Origin: Aggregatibacter actinomycetemcomitans DSM 8324
Lineage (GTDB): Bacteria; Pseudomonadota; Gammaproteobacteria; Enterobacterales; Pasteurellaceae
Direction: 5' to 3'
Length of the DNA stretch: 64,000 bases
NCBI RefSeq assembly: GCF_000372365.1
Contig: NZ_AQUU01000002.1
Coordinates: forward strand, 62,001-126,000
Shown: positions 39,732 through 49,865 of the stretch, in pieces
Layout: every line of letters begins with the position of its first letter
Position numbering within the stretch: the stretch's first letter is position 1
Notes under the pieces: model-generated
Told to the model about the DNA's origin: nothing
What the model saw: only the letters and a program-made list of their open reading frames with translations
The model's database searches: none
Translations under genes and position numbers: made by a program

Positions 39732-40577
39732 ATGCTCAGTTATCGTCATAGTTTTCATGCGGGCAATCATGCGGATGTGTTGAAGCACATTGTGTTAATG
39801 CTGATTATCGAAAGCCTGCAACAAAAAGAAAAAGGGTTTTATTATTTAGATACGCATTCCGGTGCGGGGCGTTATCGCTTGCTTAGTGCGGAAGCGGAGA
39901 AAACGGCGGAATATGTGGACGGCATTGGTCGTTTGTGGGCGCGTGAGGACTTGCCCGCAGAAGTGGCACGTTATGTGGCGTTAATTAAAAAGCTCAATTA
40001 TGGCGGCAAGGAATTGCGCTATTATGCGGGTTCGCCGTTGTTGGCGGCGAATTTATTGCGTCCGCAGGATCGTGCGTTGCTGGTGGAACTTCATCCGAGC
40101 GAGTTTCCGCTGTTACGCAATAATTTTAAAGAATTTGATAATGTGACGGTAAAAATCGGTGACGGTTTTCAGCAGGTCAAAGTCACCCTGCCGCCAAAAG
40201 AGCGGCGAGGGCTGGTGTTGATTGATCCGCCATATGAGTTAAAAGAAGATTACGATTTGGTGGTGAAAGCCGTTGAAGAGGGCTATAAGCGCTTTGCTAC
40301 GGGCATTTATGTTATTTGGTATCCGGTGGTGCTGCGTCAGCAAACCAAGCGGATAGTGAAAGGTTTGGAAGCCACGGGGATTCGTAAAATCCTGCAAATC
40401 GAACTGGCAGTGCGCCCGGATTCCGATCAACGCGGGATGACGGCGAGCGGGATGATTGTGGTGAATCCGCCTTGGACGCTGGAGCAACAAATGAAATCCA
40501 TTTTACCTTATTTAACCACCGCACTTATACCGCAAGGTACCGGTAGTTGGTCGGTAAATTGGATTACGCCGGAATAA
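39732..40577 (+). CDS. rlmJ: 23S rRNA (adenine2030-N6)-methyltransferase RlmJ
   Basis: RlmJ methylates A2030 of 23S rRNA. The 281-residue protein begins MLSYRHSFHAGNHADVLKH, the family signature, and has the catalytic DPPY (IDPPYELKEDYD). Length matches E. coli RlmJ. gor follows, the same rlmJ-gor neighbourhood as in E. coli. Confidence 0.94.
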   Translation: MLSYRHSFHAGNHADVLKHIVLMLIIESLQQKEKGFYYLDTHSGAGRYRLLSAEAEKTAEYVDGIGRLWAREDLPAEVARYVALIKKLNYGGKELRYYAGSPLLAANLLRPQDRALLVELHPSEFPLLRNNFKEFDNVTVKIGDGFQQVKVTLPPKERRGLVLIDPPYELKEDYDLVVKAVEEGYKRFATGIYVIWYPVVLRQQTKRIVKGLEATGIRKILQIELAVRPDSDQRGMTASGMIVVNPPWTLEQQMKSILPYLTTALIPQGTGSWSVNWITPE

Positions 40578-40671
40578 GAAAATACCGATTGGACCGATTT
40601 ATCCTATTTGTTTGATTTGTGAACACCCTTTGGGCAGAATAGCGCCCAATTGATTCATTAAGGAAAAGACT

Positions 40672-42042
40672 ATGAGCAGACATTATGATTACCTTGCTAT
40701 CGGCGGTGGTAGCGGCGGTATTGCCTCCATTAACCGCGCGGCGAGTTATGGCAAAAAATGTGCCATTATTGAGGCGAAACATTTGGGCGGAACCTGTGTA
40801 AATGTGGGTTGTGTACCGAAAAAAGTGATGTTTTACGGCGCACAAATTGCGGAAGCGATTAATCATTATGCACTAGATTACGGTTTTGATGTGGAGGTAA
40901 AAAAATTTGATTTCGCCAAGTTGGTGGAAAGCCGTCAAGCCTACATTGATCGTATTCATACTTCTTATAACAATGTATTGGCGAAAAATAACGTCGATGT
41001 GATTCACGGCTTCGCTAAATTTGTGAATAAAAACACCGTTGAAGTGACCCTTGCAGACGGTTCCACCGAACAAGTGACCGCTGACCATATTTTAATCGCG
41101 ACCGGTGGTCGTCCGAGCCATCCGCCGGTAAAAGGCGTGGAATACGGCATTGATTCTGATAGGGTATTTGCTTTGAATGCGCTACCAAAACGCGTTGCCA
41201 TTATCGGGGCGGGTTATATCGCGGTGGAACTTGCCGGCGTATTCAATAGTTTAGGTTCCGACACTCACTTGGTAGTGCGTCGTCACGCGCCGATGCGTAA
41301 TCAGGATCCGTTGATCGTTGAAACGCTGGTGGAAGTGTTGGAGCAAGACGGCATTCATTTGCATAAACACACCACGGTGCAAGAAGTCATCAAAAATGCA
41401 GATGGATCTTTAACCGTGAAATTCGATCACGATAGAGAAATTATCGTAGATTGTTTGGTTTGGACAATCGGGCGTGATCCGGCAACGGATAAAATCGGTT
41501 TGGAAAACATCGGCGTGGAAACCAACGATCGCGGTTTCATTAAAGTGGATAAATATCAAAATACCAATGTACCCGGCATTTACGCAGTGGGCGATATTAT
41601 TGACGGCGGTATCGAATTAACACCGGTTGCCGTTGCCGCCGGGCGTCGTTTATCCGAGCGTTTGTTCAATAATAAACCAAACGAGTATTTGGATTACAAC
41701 CTTGTGCCGACAGTGGTATTCAGCCACCCGCCAATCGGCACCGTAGGTTTAACGGAACCGCAAGCTATTGAACAATACGGCGCGGAAAACGTGAAAGTGT
41801 ATAAATCCAGCTTCACCCCGATGTACAGCGCAGTGACCCAACGCCGCCAACCTTGTCGCATGAAATTGGTTTGCGCGGGTAAAGAAGAGAAAATCGTCGG
41901 CTTGCACGGCATCGGCTTCGGTGTGGACGAAATGATCCAAGGCTTTGCTGTCGCCATCAAAATGGGTGCCACCAAAGCCGATTTCGACAACACCGTGGCA
42001 ATCCACCCGACAGGTTCGGAAGAGTTTGTAACGATGCGTTAA
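40672..42042 (+). CDS. gor: Glutathione reductase
   Basis: Gor reduces glutathione disulfide with NADPH. The 456-residue flavoprotein shows FAD motif GGGSGG, redox disulfide [18 protein letters not shown]-binding [11 protein letters not shown] with nearby Arg residues (VVRRHAPMR), and the C-terminal HPTGSEE with the catalytic His. It complements the adhC-estD thiol-dependent detoxification genes elsewhere in the window. Confidence 0.96.
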   Translation: MSRHYDYLAIGGGSGGIASINRAASYGKKCAIIEAKHLGGTCVNVGCVPKKVMFYGAQIAEAINHYALDYGFDVEVKKFDFAKLVESRQAYIDRIHTSYNNVLAKNNVDVIHGFAKFVNKNTVEVTLADGSTEQVTADHILIATGGRPSHPPVKGVEYGIDSDRVFALNALPKRVAIIGAGYIAVELAGVFNSLGSDTHLVVRRHAPMRNQDPLIVETLVEVLEQDGIHLHKHTTVQEVIKNADGSLTVKFDHDREIIVDCLVWTIGRDPATDKIGLENIGVETNDRGFIKVDKYQNTNVPGIYAVGDIIDGGIELTPVAVAAGRRLSERLFNNKPNEYLDYNLVPTVVFSHPPIGTVGLTEPQAIEQYGAENVKVYKSSFTPMYSAVTQRRQPCRMKLVCAGKEEKIVGLHGIGFGVDEMIQGFAVAIKMGATKADFDNTVAIHPTGSEEFVTMR

Positions 42043-42060
42043 ACGATGGCTTGATTAAAC

Positions 42061-42090
42061 AAAAGGTCTGAAAGTGTTCAGACCTTTTAT
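42061..42090 (+). terminator. Strong terminator after gor
   Basis: AAAAGGTCTGA pairs perfectly with TCAGACCTTTT around AAGTGT, followed by ATTT. It begins 18 bp after the stop codon of gor. Confidence 0.85.
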
Positions 42091-42122
42091 TTAGCCATTA
42101 GGCAGAAAAACGCCTAAGAAAA

Positions 42123-42164
42123 AAACCGCACTTGAGTCGATCAACATAAAGTGCGGTTTCTTTT
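42123..42164. terminator. Inverted uptake-sequence terminator between gor and crp
   Basis: AAACCGCACTT (42123-42133) pairs with AAGTGCGGTTT (42149-42159) with TCTTTT after it. It lies between converging gor and crp and probably ends crp transcripts on the other strand. Confidence 0.75.
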
Positions 42165-42174
42165 AAAGATGTTT

Positions 42175-42819
42175 TTAGCGGGTGCCGTAAACTACGATGG
42201 TTTTGCCGTGTGCCGAGATGAGGTGTTGATCTTCCAGCATTTTCAGAATACGCCCGACGGTTTCCCGCGAACAACCGACCATTTGTCCGATTTCCTGGCG
42301 GGTGATTTTAATTTGCATACCGTCCGGGTGAGTCATCGCTTCCGGCATTTTTGCCAGATTGAGCAAGGTTTGCGCAATGCGACCGGTGACATCTAAAAAG
42401 GCTAAATTACTTACTTGGCGCGAAGTGTTTTGTAACCGATACGCTAATTGGGCAGTAAGATACATCAGGATTTCAGGGTTGACTTGAATCAGCTGGCGAA
42501 ATTTACGATAAGAAATTTCCGCCACTTCGCAGGAGGATTTTGCTTTAATCCACGCAGAACGGCGTTGTCCTTCTTCAAATAAGCCCGCTTCGCCGAAAAA
42601 ATCCCCTTGGCTTAAATAGGTGAGGATCATTTCTTTGCCGTCTTCATCTTTGACCAAAACGGACACGGAGCCTTGAATTAAATAATAAAGTGTCTCGGCT
42701 TTTTCGCCGGCGTTGATTAATGTGCTTTTAGACGGATATTTATGGATGTGGCAGTGGGATAAAAACCACTCAAGTGTCGGATCCATTGATTGCGTAGCTT
42801 GTGCGTTTTGTTCCTGCAC
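42175..42819 (-). CDS. crp: CRP, cAMP receptor protein
   Basis: CRP activates catabolic genes (CRP-N sites) and, with Sxy, competence genes (CRP-S sites). The 214-residue protein has an N-terminal cNMP domain (FFGEAGLF, then [17 protein letters not shown]) and a C-terminal winged helix with recognition residues in [11 protein letters not shown], identical to the E. coli recognition helix. It lies next to yheU, which is close to crp in E. coli too. CRP-S sites at ssb, comA and radC in this window are its likely targets. Confidence 0.97.
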   Translation of the reverse strand: MQEQNAQATQSMDPTLEWFLSHCHIHKYPSKSTLINAGEKAETLYYLIQGSVSVLVKDEDGKEMILTYLSQGDFFGEAGLFEEGQRRSAWIKAKSSCEVAEISYRKFRQLIQVNPEILMYLTAQLAYRLQNTSRQVSNLAFLDVTGRIAQTLLNLAKMPEAMTHPDGMQIKITRQEIGQMVGCSRETVGRILKMLEDQHLISAHGKTIVVYGTR

Positions 42820-42856
42820 GTTAAACCTCCATCTAAATTATGAAAAACTAAGCAGT

Positions 42857-43075
42857 TTATCTAAAAAATTCCGTTTTATCTTTTATGTCGATAGATTCAT
42901 GTAATTCAGACCAAACAATCACCGCGCTTCCCTGGCGGATCCTGTTCAGCAATGCTTTCTTTTTTTGTTCGAAAGTCTGTTCATGTGAACCATAACCGGT
43001 CCCTTCGCGCAAAATAACGCTTTCCACGATATTGACCAATGTTTCTTCGGCTAACTCTTGCCAAGGAATAATCAC
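42857..43075 (-). CDS. yheU: YheU family protein
   Basis: A 72-residue acidic-basic soluble protein beginning MIIPWQELAEETLVNIVES, typical of the UPF0270/YheU family. Function is unknown. It sits 37 bp upstream of crp on the same strand, matching the crp-yheU neighbourhood in enterobacteria. Confidence 0.85.
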   Translation of the reverse strand: MIIPWQELAEETLVNIVESVILREGTGYGSHEQTFEQKKKALLNRIRQGSAVIVWSELHESIDIKDKTEFFR

Positions 43076-43094
43076 GACATATTACCTAAATAAA

Positions 43095-43694
43095 TTATGC
43101 AAATAAGCTTTCCATCAGTTGCCATTGCTGGTTAAAACCCTGATTCGGCATATGGCGAAAGTTGGAACGCACATAACGCATAAACTGCCCTTCGCAGAGG
43201 GTCACCAAGTGGGCGGCGATAATCCGTTCATCCACGTTAAAGCCACGTCCTTCACGCAATTTTCGCATTTGCAGAATGTTCACAAATTGCAATTCCAAGC
43301 GGTCAAAAAAGGTGGCGACGCGGGCTTGTAATTTGGCGTCTTCAAACATCAACGCGTGACCGGTTAACACGCGGGTTAAACCGGGGTTTTTGCGGGCAAA
43401 ATCCAAGATCATCTGCATAATGTCTTTTACCCGTTGCATGGTGTTGGTTTCGTGTTTGATGGACTGCGAAATCCGATTAAGCAACGTGCTTTCGATGTTC
43501 TCAATAAGGGCTTCAAAAATCTTGGTTTTACTCGGGTAATAACGGTATAACGCCGCTTCCGACACGCCCACTTCCGCCGCCAAACGGGCGGTGGTCATGC
43601 GTTCCATACCACGTTCGGAATGGAGCATATGGGTAAGCACCGTTAGCACTTGCTGGCGGCGTTCTTTGATACTACGTTTATTCGCCTGTTCCAT
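43095..43694 (-). CDS. slmA: Nucleoid occlusion factor SlmA
   Basis: SlmA binds specific chromosomal sites and blocks FtsZ assembly over the nucleoid. The 199-residue TetR-like protein has an N-terminal helix-turn-helix ([20 protein letters not shown]) and the expected length. It starts at the last base of the dut stop codon, so dut and slmA are coupled, as in E. coli. Confidence 0.94.
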   Translation of the reverse strand: MEQANKRSIKERRQQVLTVLTHMLHSERGMERMTTARLAAEVGVSEAALYRYYPSKTKIFEALIENIESTLLNRISQSIKHETNTMQRVKDIMQMILDFARKNPGLTRVLTGHALMFEDAKLQARVATFFDRLELQFVNILQMRKLREGRGFNVDERIIAAHLVTLCEGQFMRYVRSNFRHMPNQGFNQQWQLMESLFA

Positions 43695-44149
43695 CAGTGT
43701 TTACCCGAATGCCCAAAGCCGCCCTCACCACGCTCCGTGGCATTAAATTCGCTGACGATATTAAATTCGGCCTGCACCACCGGCACGAAAACCAATTGGG
43801 CAATGCGATCGCCTACTTCAATTTTGAACGGTTCGGCGCCACGATTCCACACGGAAACCATTAACGGGCCTTGATAATCGGAGTCGATTAACCCCACCAA
43901 ATTTCCTAACACGATACCGTGCTTATGTCCCAAACCGGAACGCGGCAAAATCACCGCCGCCAAATTCGGATCGGCAATATAAATAGATAATCCCGTCGGG
44001 ATAAGTGTGGTTTCGCCCGGTTGAATCGCAATAGATTCGTCAATTAAGGCACGTAAATCCAAACCGGCGGAACCTTCCGTAGCATAAGTCGGCAGAGGAA
44101 ATTCTTTACCAATGCGTTGATCTAAAATTTTTACGTCAATTTTTTTCAT
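43694..44149 (-). CDS. dut: Deoxyuridine 5'-triphosphate nucleotidohydrolase
   Basis: Dut hydrolyses dUTP to dUMP, keeping uracil out of DNA. The 151-residue protein has motifs [29 protein letters not shown] and a C-terminal Gly-rich arm ([12 protein letters not shown]). Its stop overlaps the slmA start by one base. coaBC lies upstream on the same strand, the conserved coaBC-dut-slmA order. Confidence 0.96.
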   Translation of the reverse strand: MKKIDVKILDQRIGKEFPLPTYATEGSAGLDLRALIDESIAIQPGETTLIPTGLSIYIADPNLAAVILPRSGLGHKHGIVLGNLVGLIDSDYQGPLMVSVWNRGAEPFKIEVGDRIAQLVFVPVVQAEFNIVSEFNATERGEGGFGHSGKH

Positions 44150-44217
44150 TGTGATGTTTACCTTTAAAGAAATCGGTGATTTTTATCATAAAGTGCGGTC
44201 ATTTTTTACGGAGTTTT

Positions 44218-45417
44218 TTATTTCCCATAACGCGTTACAATTTCATCGACCAATATTTCAGCTAATTTATTTTTATCCGCCAACGGTAAGACTTTTTCTC
44301 CACCCTTCCAAAATAGTTGCAACGCATTTTGATCCGCGCCGAAAACCTGCCCGCCGGACACGTCATTGGCGCAAATCATATCGAGATTTTTGCGTTGTAA
44401 TTTGTCTTTGGCGTAATCGGCGACATGTTGCGTTTCGGCAGCGAAGCCCACCACAAACGGACGATTTTCGGCAAGATAGGCGACGTCGGCAATAATGTCG
44501 GGATTTTTAATGAGTTTTAACGTCATTTCCTCGCCGGATTTTTTAATTTTCTGCTCGGCAATGTCGGCAACGCGATAATCCGAAACGGCGGCGCAGCCAA
44601 TGAAGATGTGGCTTTTCACAGCGCACTCAAGGGCGGTTTGCCACATTTGCTGCGCGGACGTCACATCAATGCGGGAAGCGTTTTTCGGCGTAGCAAGATT
44701 AACAGGACCTGCGATTAAGGTGACATTCGCCCCACGTTTGGCGAAGGCTTCGGCAATGGCAAAGCCCATTTTGCCGGAGCTGTGATTGGAAATATAACGC
44801 ACGGGATCGATGGCTTCGCGGGTCGGACCGGCGGTAATGGCAACATTTATGCCCGCCAAATCCTGTTGTATGGCAAAATGGTCACAAAGTGCGGTGAAAA
44901 TTTCCGACGGTTCGGACATTCGCCCGGCACCGACATCACCGCAGGCTTGTTCGCCGCTATTCGGTCCGATAAGTTGCACGCCTCGGCTTAAAAGTGCGGT
45001 CAGATTTTGCTGCGTTATTGCCTGGCGGTACATTTGCTGATTCATTGCCGGTGCCAGCAAAATCGGTGTGTTGGTGGCAAGACAAAGGGTGGATAATAAA
45101 TCGTTCGCCATGCCCACGGTGAGACGGGCAATAAAATCTGCACTGGCAGGGGCGATCAGCACCGCGTCCGCCCATTTTGCCAATTCAATGTGACCCATTG
45201 CCAGCTCCGCTTGCGGATCCAATAAGGATTGTGCCACAGCGTTGCCGGAAATTGCCTGCAAGGTGAGCGGTGTGACAAACTCTGCCGCGGCGGGGGTTAA
45301 TACTACTCGAACCTGCGCATTGGCTTTGCGTAATAAACGAATTAATTCAATGGTTTTGTAAGCGGCAATTCCGCCCGTAATGCCCACGACAATGCGTTTA
45401 TTTTCTATATTTATCAT
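44218..45417 (-). CDS. coaBC: CoaBC, phosphopantothenoylcysteine synthetase/decarboxylase
   Basis: CoaBC catalyses two steps of coenzyme A synthesis. The ATG at 45415-45417 ([16 protein letters not shown]) gives 399 residues: an N-terminal flavin decarboxylase domain (about 1-185, PAMNQQMY) and a C-terminal synthetase domain (about 190-399, [19 protein letters not shown]). It is divergent from radC, with about 180 bp between them holding a CRP-S-like half-site. Confidence 0.94.
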   Translation of the reverse strand: MINIENKRIVVGITGGIAAYKTIELIRLLRKANAQVRVVLTPAAAEFVTPLTLQAISGNAVAQSLLDPQAELAMGHIELAKWADAVLIAPASADFIARLTVGMANDLLSTLCLATNTPILLAPAMNQQMYRQAITQQNLTALLSRGVQLIGPNSGEQACGDVGAGRMSEPSEIFTALCDHFAIQQDLAGINVAITAGPTREAIDPVRYISNHSSGKMGFAIAEAFAKRGANVTLIAGPVNLATPKNASRIDVTSAQQMWQTALECAVKSHIFIGCAAVSDYRVADIAEQKIKKSGEEMTLKLIKNPDIIADVAYLAENRPFVVGFAAETQHVADYAKDKLQRKNLDMICANDVSGGQVFGADQNALQLFWKGGEKVLPLADKNKLAEILVDEIVTRYGK

Positions 45418-45496
45418 GCTTAAACCCCATGGTTTGCCCGGCTGGAAAATGAGTTTGCCTATTCTACTTGAATTATTATTCAATCAAAAATCTTAT

Positions 45497-45518
45497 TTTT
45501 GCGATCCCGGTTCCATCT
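45497..45518 (+). promoter_or_regulatory. Candidate CRP-S site upstream of radC
   Basis: The left half TTTTGCGATCC matches the CRP-S consensus exactly; the right half is degenerate (TTCCATC). It lies about 87 bp upstream of radC, whose Haemophilus homologue belongs to the competence regulon. The weak right arm lowers confidence. Confidence 0.5.
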
Positions 45519-45594
45519 TTTGCACGGGCTTTTCCAATTTTTGATAACATTATGAATTAATTGCGAATCTTTTGTTTTTAGAGAGGTTCGGCAA

Positions 45595-46254
45595 ATGAAT
45601 GAAGCATTAATGCCAAGGGAAAAGCTATTAAAATACGGTGCTGCCGCTTTGACGGACGATGAACTATTGGCGATCTTTTTGCGTACGGGAATTAAGGACT
45701 GCCCGGTGATGCAGTTATCGAAAAATGTATTGCAACATTTTGGTTCTTTACGCGAGTTAATTCGTGCCGACCAAAAGCAGTTTTGCGCTGTGAAAGGCAT
45801 TGGCGTTACGCAGTTTATTCAGCTGCAAGCCTGTACTGAAATGACCCGCCGTTATTTGTTTGCAGAATTAAAAGAGACCCACTGTTTTACTTCAACCGAC
45901 ATTGTGAAAATGTACTTACAGACGGAGCTGGCAAATATCGAGCGGGAAATTTTTATGGTGCTTTTTCTGGATAACCAACATCGCCTGATTAAGCAGGAAC
46001 GCCTGTTTCTCGGCACCATTAATAAAGCGATGGTGTACCCGCGTGAAATCATTAAAGAAGCCTTGGCTTGTAATGCGGCGGCGATTATTTTGGCGCATAA
46101 TCACCCTTCCGGCGTGGCGGAACCGAGCATTTCCGATAAACAAATTACCGACACCATCAGACAGGCGGCGGATTTGGTGGATATTCGCGTGCTGGATCAT
46201 TTCGTGATCGGCAATGGACGTTATTTTTCCTTTGCGGAACAAAATCTTCTTTAA
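45595..46254 (+). CDS. radC: RadC family protein (JAB/MPN domain)
   Basis: RadC-type proteins are induced in competence in several bacteria, but their enzymatic role is unclear. The 219-residue protein has an N-terminal helix-hairpin-helix region (FCAVKGIGVTQFIQLQA) and a C-terminal MPN domain with the metal motif HNHPSGVAEPSISD. GAGAGG lies before the ATG. rpmB-rpmG-mutM follow, as in E. coli. Confidence 0.94.
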   Translation: MNEALMPREKLLKYGAAALTDDELLAIFLRTGIKDCPVMQLSKNVLQHFGSLRELIRADQKQFCAVKGIGVTQFIQLQACTEMTRRYLFAELKETHCFTSTDIVKMYLQTELANIEREIFMVLFLDNQHRLIKQERLFLGTINKAMVYPREIIKEALACNAAAIILAHNHPSGVAEPSISDKQITDTIRQAADLVDIRVLDHFVIGNGRYFSFAEQNLL

Positions 46255-46313
46255 AATCCACCGCACTTTTAGATAAATTTTAGCTTTAATGTAAGCAAAT
46301 TCAGGATTTAGGC

Positions 46314-46342
46314 TTGAGAATACAAGATAAAGTGAGTATAAT
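46314..46342 (+). promoter_or_regulatory. Promoter of rpmB-rpmG
   Basis: TTGAGA (46314-46319) and a perfect TATAAT (46337-46342) are 17 bp apart, an ideal sigma-70 promoter. It predicts a transcript start near 46349 and an untranslated leader of about 113 nt. Confidence 0.8.
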
Positions 46343-46348
46343 GCACGA

Positions 46349-46462
46349 CCTTTAATATAGTACGCGGGTCGGGTTGCGACCTGACGAGGTCACTCTCAAA
46401 AGTTATTTTTGAAGTATTCCGAACCGTAAGCTCGAGCTTATATTTCATTATTGGAGATTAAT
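46349..46462 (+). promoter_or_regulatory. Structured leader of the rpmB-rpmG transcript
   Basis: The leader contains GGTCG/CGACC stems and a perfect 14-bp palindrome TAAGCTCGAGCTTA (46427-46440) that ends 22 nt before the rpmB start. Such leaders often bind a ribosomal protein to control their own operon; that role is inferred. Confidence 0.45.
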
Positions 46463-46699
46463 ATGTCTAGAGTCTGTCAAGTAACAGGCAAGCGTCCGGC
46501 AGTGGGGAACAACCGCTCACATGCAATGAATGCGACTCGTCGTCGTTTTCTTCCTAACCTTCACACACACCGTTTCTGGGTTGACAGTGAAAACCGTTTC
46601 GTAACATTACGCTTAACTGCAAAAGGTATGCGTATTATTGATAAAAAAGGCATTGATGCAGTTTTAGCTGAAATCCGTGCTCGTGGCGAGAAAATCTAA
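46463..46699 (+). CDS. rpmB: 50S ribosomal protein L28
   Basis: L28 is a 78-residue large-subunit protein. The start ([20 protein letters not shown]) matches the E. coli protein closely and TTGGAG precedes it by 7 nt. rpmG follows after 11 nt. It is driven from the TTGAGA/TATAAT promoter upstream. Confidence 0.97.
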   Translation: MSRVCQVTGKRPAVGNNRSHAMNATRRRFLPNLHTHRFWVDSENRFVTLRLTAKGMRIIDKKGIDAVLAEIRARGEKI

Positions 46700-46710
46700 G
46701 GAGCTAACAA

Positions 46711-46881
46711 ATGGCAGCAAAAGGTGCTCGTGAGAAAATCCGTTTAGTTTCTACTGCTGAAACAGGTCATTTCTACACAACAACAAAAAACAAACGTAAT
46801 ATGCCTGAGAAAATGGAAATCAAAAAATTTGATCCTGTAGTGCGTAAACACGTTGTTTATAAAGAAGCAAAAATCAAATAA
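46711..46881 (+). CDS. rpmG: 50S ribosomal protein L33
   Basis: The 56-residue product starts [20 protein letters not shown] and ends VVYKEAKIK, typical for L33. It lacks the Cys pairs of zinc-binding L33, so it is the zinc-independent form. AAGGAG lies upstream. A strong terminator follows directly. Confidence 0.95.
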   Translation: MAAKGAREKIRLVSTAETGHFYTTTKNKRNMPEKMEIKKFDPVVRKHVVYKEAKIK

Positions 46882-46894
46882 TTTGTACGAATTG

Positions 46895-46922
46895 AAAAAC
46901 CCGATCTTGTTCGGGTTTTTTT
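46895..46922 (+). terminator. Terminator after rpmG
   Basis: AAAAACCCGA pairs with TTCGGGTTTTT around TCTTG, with a T-run. It lies 14 bp after the rpmG stop and overlaps the short gap before mutM. Confidence 0.9.
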
Positions 46923-46962
46923 GTATCAATATTTTCCCGCCCCACGGATTTTGGAGAAAGAA

Positions 46963-47778
46963 ATGCCCGAACTGCCTGAAGTGGAAACCGCCGTACGCGG
47001 TGTGAGTCCTTATCTGAAAGATTATGTTATTGAAAAAATCGTAGTCCGCCAGCCGAAACTGCGCTGGGCTGTATCGCCTGAATTGGCAGAGTTGCATCAT
47101 GTAAAAATTTTGGATTTAACCCGTCGCGCCAAATATCTGGTTATTCACACCGAACAGGGTTACATCATCGGACATTTGGGGATGTCGGGAACGGTGCGTA
47201 TTGTGTTTCATGGCAGCCCGATTGATAAACACGATCATCTTGATATTGTGGTGAATAACGGCAAATTACTGCGTTATAACGATCCCCGCCGTTTCGGTGC
47301 CTGGCTCTGGACGGAAAAATTGGATGAATTCCATTTATTCTTAAAACTGGGACCTGAGCCGCTATCAGAGGAATTCAATGCAGAGTACTTGTTTAAAAAA
47401 TTACACAAAAAAACAACCGCACTTAAAACCGTATTAATGGATAACACCGTGGTGGTTGGTATTGGCAACATTTATGCCAATGAAAGTCTATTTCTGTGCG
47501 GGTTACATCCTTTGAAGCTCGCCGCTAATCTAACTCGAAAACAATGCGAACGCTTGGTGGATACCATTAAATCGGTGCTTGCCAAAGCCATTGAACAAGG
47601 CGGCACCACGCTAAAAGATTTTCTCCAGCCCGACGGCAGACCGGGGTATTTTGCACAAGAATTGCTGGTTTACGGCAACAAAGGCAAACCATGTCCGAAG
47701 TGCGGTACAAAAATCGAGAGTTTAGTCATCGGGCAACGGAATAGTTTTTATTGCCCGACGTGCCAGAAGAAGGGATAA
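46963..47778 (+). CDS. mutM: Formamidopyrimidine-DNA glycosylase
   Basis: MutM removes 8-oxoguanine and formamidopyrimidines from DNA. The ATG at 46963 begins [13 protein letters not shown]; Pro2 is the catalytic residue and Glu3 follows. The 271-residue protein ends with the zinc finger [26 protein letters not shown] precedes the start. Together with mutT at 22398 it forms the 8-oxoguanine defence seen in this window. Confidence 0.96.
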   Translation: MPELPEVETAVRGVSPYLKDYVIEKIVVRQPKLRWAVSPELAELHHVKILDLTRRAKYLVIHTEQGYIIGHLGMSGTVRIVFHGSPIDKHDHLDIVVNNGKLLRYNDPRRFGAWLWTEKLDEFHLFLKLGPEPLSEEFNAEYLFKKLHKKTTALKTVLMDNTVVVGIGNIYANESLFLCGLHPLKLAANLTRKQCERLVDTIKSVLAKAIEQGGTTLKDFLQPDGRPGYFAQELLVYGNKGKPCPKCGTKIESLVIGQRNSFYCPTCQKKG

Positions 47779-47780
47779 CC

Positions 47781-48833
47781 TTAGTGTTTCGGCAGTGTTT
47801 GAAATAAGTGATTTACCCAATCTGCCGCTTCGTCCATGGGGAAATCGCAGGTGTGATTGTTGGAATCGCTTTCGGTTTTGCTCATAATCGCTTTATAAGG
47901 CACTTCTGCTTTGCCTTTAGGTTGCCAGCGGCAAAAATTGGCGATATTCCGCGCATAAAATGCCAAGACTTTTTTCTGCAGGGCTGTAGCAAGATGAACC
48001 GTTCCGCTATCAACACTAATAATTAAATCCGCAGAAGAAACAAGCTGGATATATTCCTGAATTGTGGTTTTAGGTGATAATTTTATCTGAATTTTGTTAT
48101 CACATAATGAAATTAATTCTTCGAAATAAGTGGCACTTTCTTTCGTATTTGTTAGCACAAAAAGTACATTTTCTACAATCGTTGGGGAAAGTGAATTTAA
48201 TAATTCGGCAAATTCGCTTGCCGGAATTTTTCTGGTACTGCCTTCAGGTGCCAATAAAATTCTCACTTTATCGCCCCAAAGCACTTCAAATCTAATGGTT
48301 TCCTGATTTATTAAAGCATATTCCACAGCCTTTGGATCTAAATAAGCAGAAATGGCAGAATCATTCAAATATTCAGAAATATGTGTTGTGTCATTTTGTG
48401 GACAAGCGAAATTATAATTTTTGATTGTATCTAAATTATAATTTTCCTTATGTTTTTTATTAAACACAATAATGTACCTCGGTGATAACAGCTTCTCTAA
48501 AATAATAGACTTGGTGGTGTAAGTTGGCTGAAAATCCAAATAGAGATCCCATTTACGGCATTGAGAAATATAGGTTAAAGGTTTGTCCTCCAGGAGAACA
48601 TCAACTAAATCGGAATAAGCAAAAATGTCCCGATTCCTTTCTGTAACGATCACGCCAATCACCAGTTCTGGGCTGGCAAGTTTTAATTGTTTTAAATGCG
48701 CGGTATGGGCAACAGCATCGCCAATAGCATCGCCAATGGGTTTTAACAACACCGATTTAATCATTATTAAATCTATGTTTTCTGCTTTTCGTTTTCCGGC
48801 TAATTTAGCAACGAGTTTTTTTGTTATTGACAT
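47781..48833 (-). CDS. Glycosyltransferase family 9 (heptosyltransferase-like)
   Basis: A 350-residue GT9 protein, the family of ADP-heptose:LPS heptosyltransferases. The N-terminal acceptor domain begins near residue 28 (KSVLLKPIGDAIGDAVAHTA), and the C-terminal nucleotide-sugar site shows ADLIISVDSGTVHLATAL, the family signature. It lies in a cluster of lipooligosaccharide genes, directly after another GT9 gene that carries a stop. The exact sugar and linkage are unknown. Confidence 0.8.
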   Translation of the reverse strand: MSITKKLVAKLAGKRKAENIDLIMIKSVLLKPIGDAIGDAVAHTAHLKQLKLASPELVIGVIVTERNRDIFAYSDLVDVLLEDKPLTYISQCRKWDLYLDFQPTYTTKSIILEKLLSPRYIIVFNKKHKENYNLDTIKNYNFACPQNDTTHISEYLNDSAISAYLDPKAVEYALINQETIRFEVLWGDKVRILLAPEGSTRKIPASEFAELLNSLSPTIVENVLFVLTNTKESATYFEELISLCDNKIQIKLSPKTTIQEYIQLVSSADLIISVDSGTVHLATALQKKVLAFYARNIANFCRWQPKGKAEVPYKAIMSKTESDSNNHTCDFPMDEAADWVNHLFQTLPKH

Positions 48834-48842
48834 AAAATTAAT

Positions 48843-49865
48843 TTATTTTAACCATTCTGATTTAATTTCATCGGGAGAGATTTCATTGACATTTTCAATA
48901 AAATTAAGGATATATGTTTTATTTTTACAGTTTGGATTCCAATGCGTAAAGTTTTCTTTATCAGCGAGCTTATAAAATCCAATAATTTTTTTATTTAATC
49001 CTGCTGCAATATGAATAATAGAGGTATCAGGAGAAATAACGAGGCTAGTATAATGAAGTAATGTTATCGTATCAAAGATATTTTCAGTATTTTCATAGAT
49101 AAAAGCATTGGTATATTTTTCTGCTATCGTTTTTAACAAAGGGGTTACTTCGGGGTAAGTTAGTAACAGCGCTTTTTTATTTTCGGCTTTAAATTTTTCC
49201 ATAAACCGATAAATGTTTTGTTCCGTAAATTTTCTGGTGCCGGCTGCACCAAAAAAGTTTATAGCGATGCAATCGACAAGATGATTTTTTTGTATGAAAT
49301 TTGCAATATCTTCTTTTTTATCACTGTGATTTGGAATGTCATATTCAAGATTAATATCTTTTACACCACATCATTTAATGGCTTCTGCATAAACTTTGGA
49401 AAAATGTAATTGATCTTGAGTAACATTCAAATTAAATAGTTTGTAGTTTTGTTTTTTATAGCCGATATTATTTTTTGCATGAATTAATCGGGTTAGCCAC
49501 AAATCACGATTCCGTAATAATACCGGTAAATTAATTAATACATCATAATGTTCATGTGAAAGTTGTTTTCCCATTCTGCTGTAAGCGCAATGTTCTTTTC
49601 TATTTAAAATAAAACAATGATCAATAGATGGATTTTGTTCAAATAAATTGACATTTTTAGGTGAACATACAACATCAACCTGCATTTTAGGGTTATGTCG
49701 TTTTAATTCTCTGAAAATAAATGAACTGACAATATAATCTCCGATTTTTCCGTCTTGTTGTAACACAATAATTTTCGGATTTGCCGGCAAAGCCTGCCCC
49801 TGAACATTTTTGTCTAGCAACATTTTGCCTAAGGCTAAACGGATTTTTCGGAGTAATGCTTTCAT
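48843..49865 (-). pseudogene. Second GT9 gene interrupted by an in-frame TGA
   Basis: The reading frame runs from 49865 to 48843 with a single in-frame TGA at 49371-49373; without it the product would be about 340 residues. The N-terminal half (KMLLDKNVQG, IIVLQQDGKIGDYIVSSF) and C-terminal half (HYTSLVISPDTSIIHIAAGL, the GT9 donor motif) are both intact. Both parts are AT-rich. It could be a recent null allele, a sequencing error or a phase state. The C-terminal half might restart at ATG 49200-49202. Confidence 0.75.

Noticed and set aside
49371-49373. TGA as a selenocysteine codon in the GT9 gene
   Set aside because: GT9 enzymes do not use selenocysteine, and no suitable stem-loop follows. 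A nonsense change is simpler.
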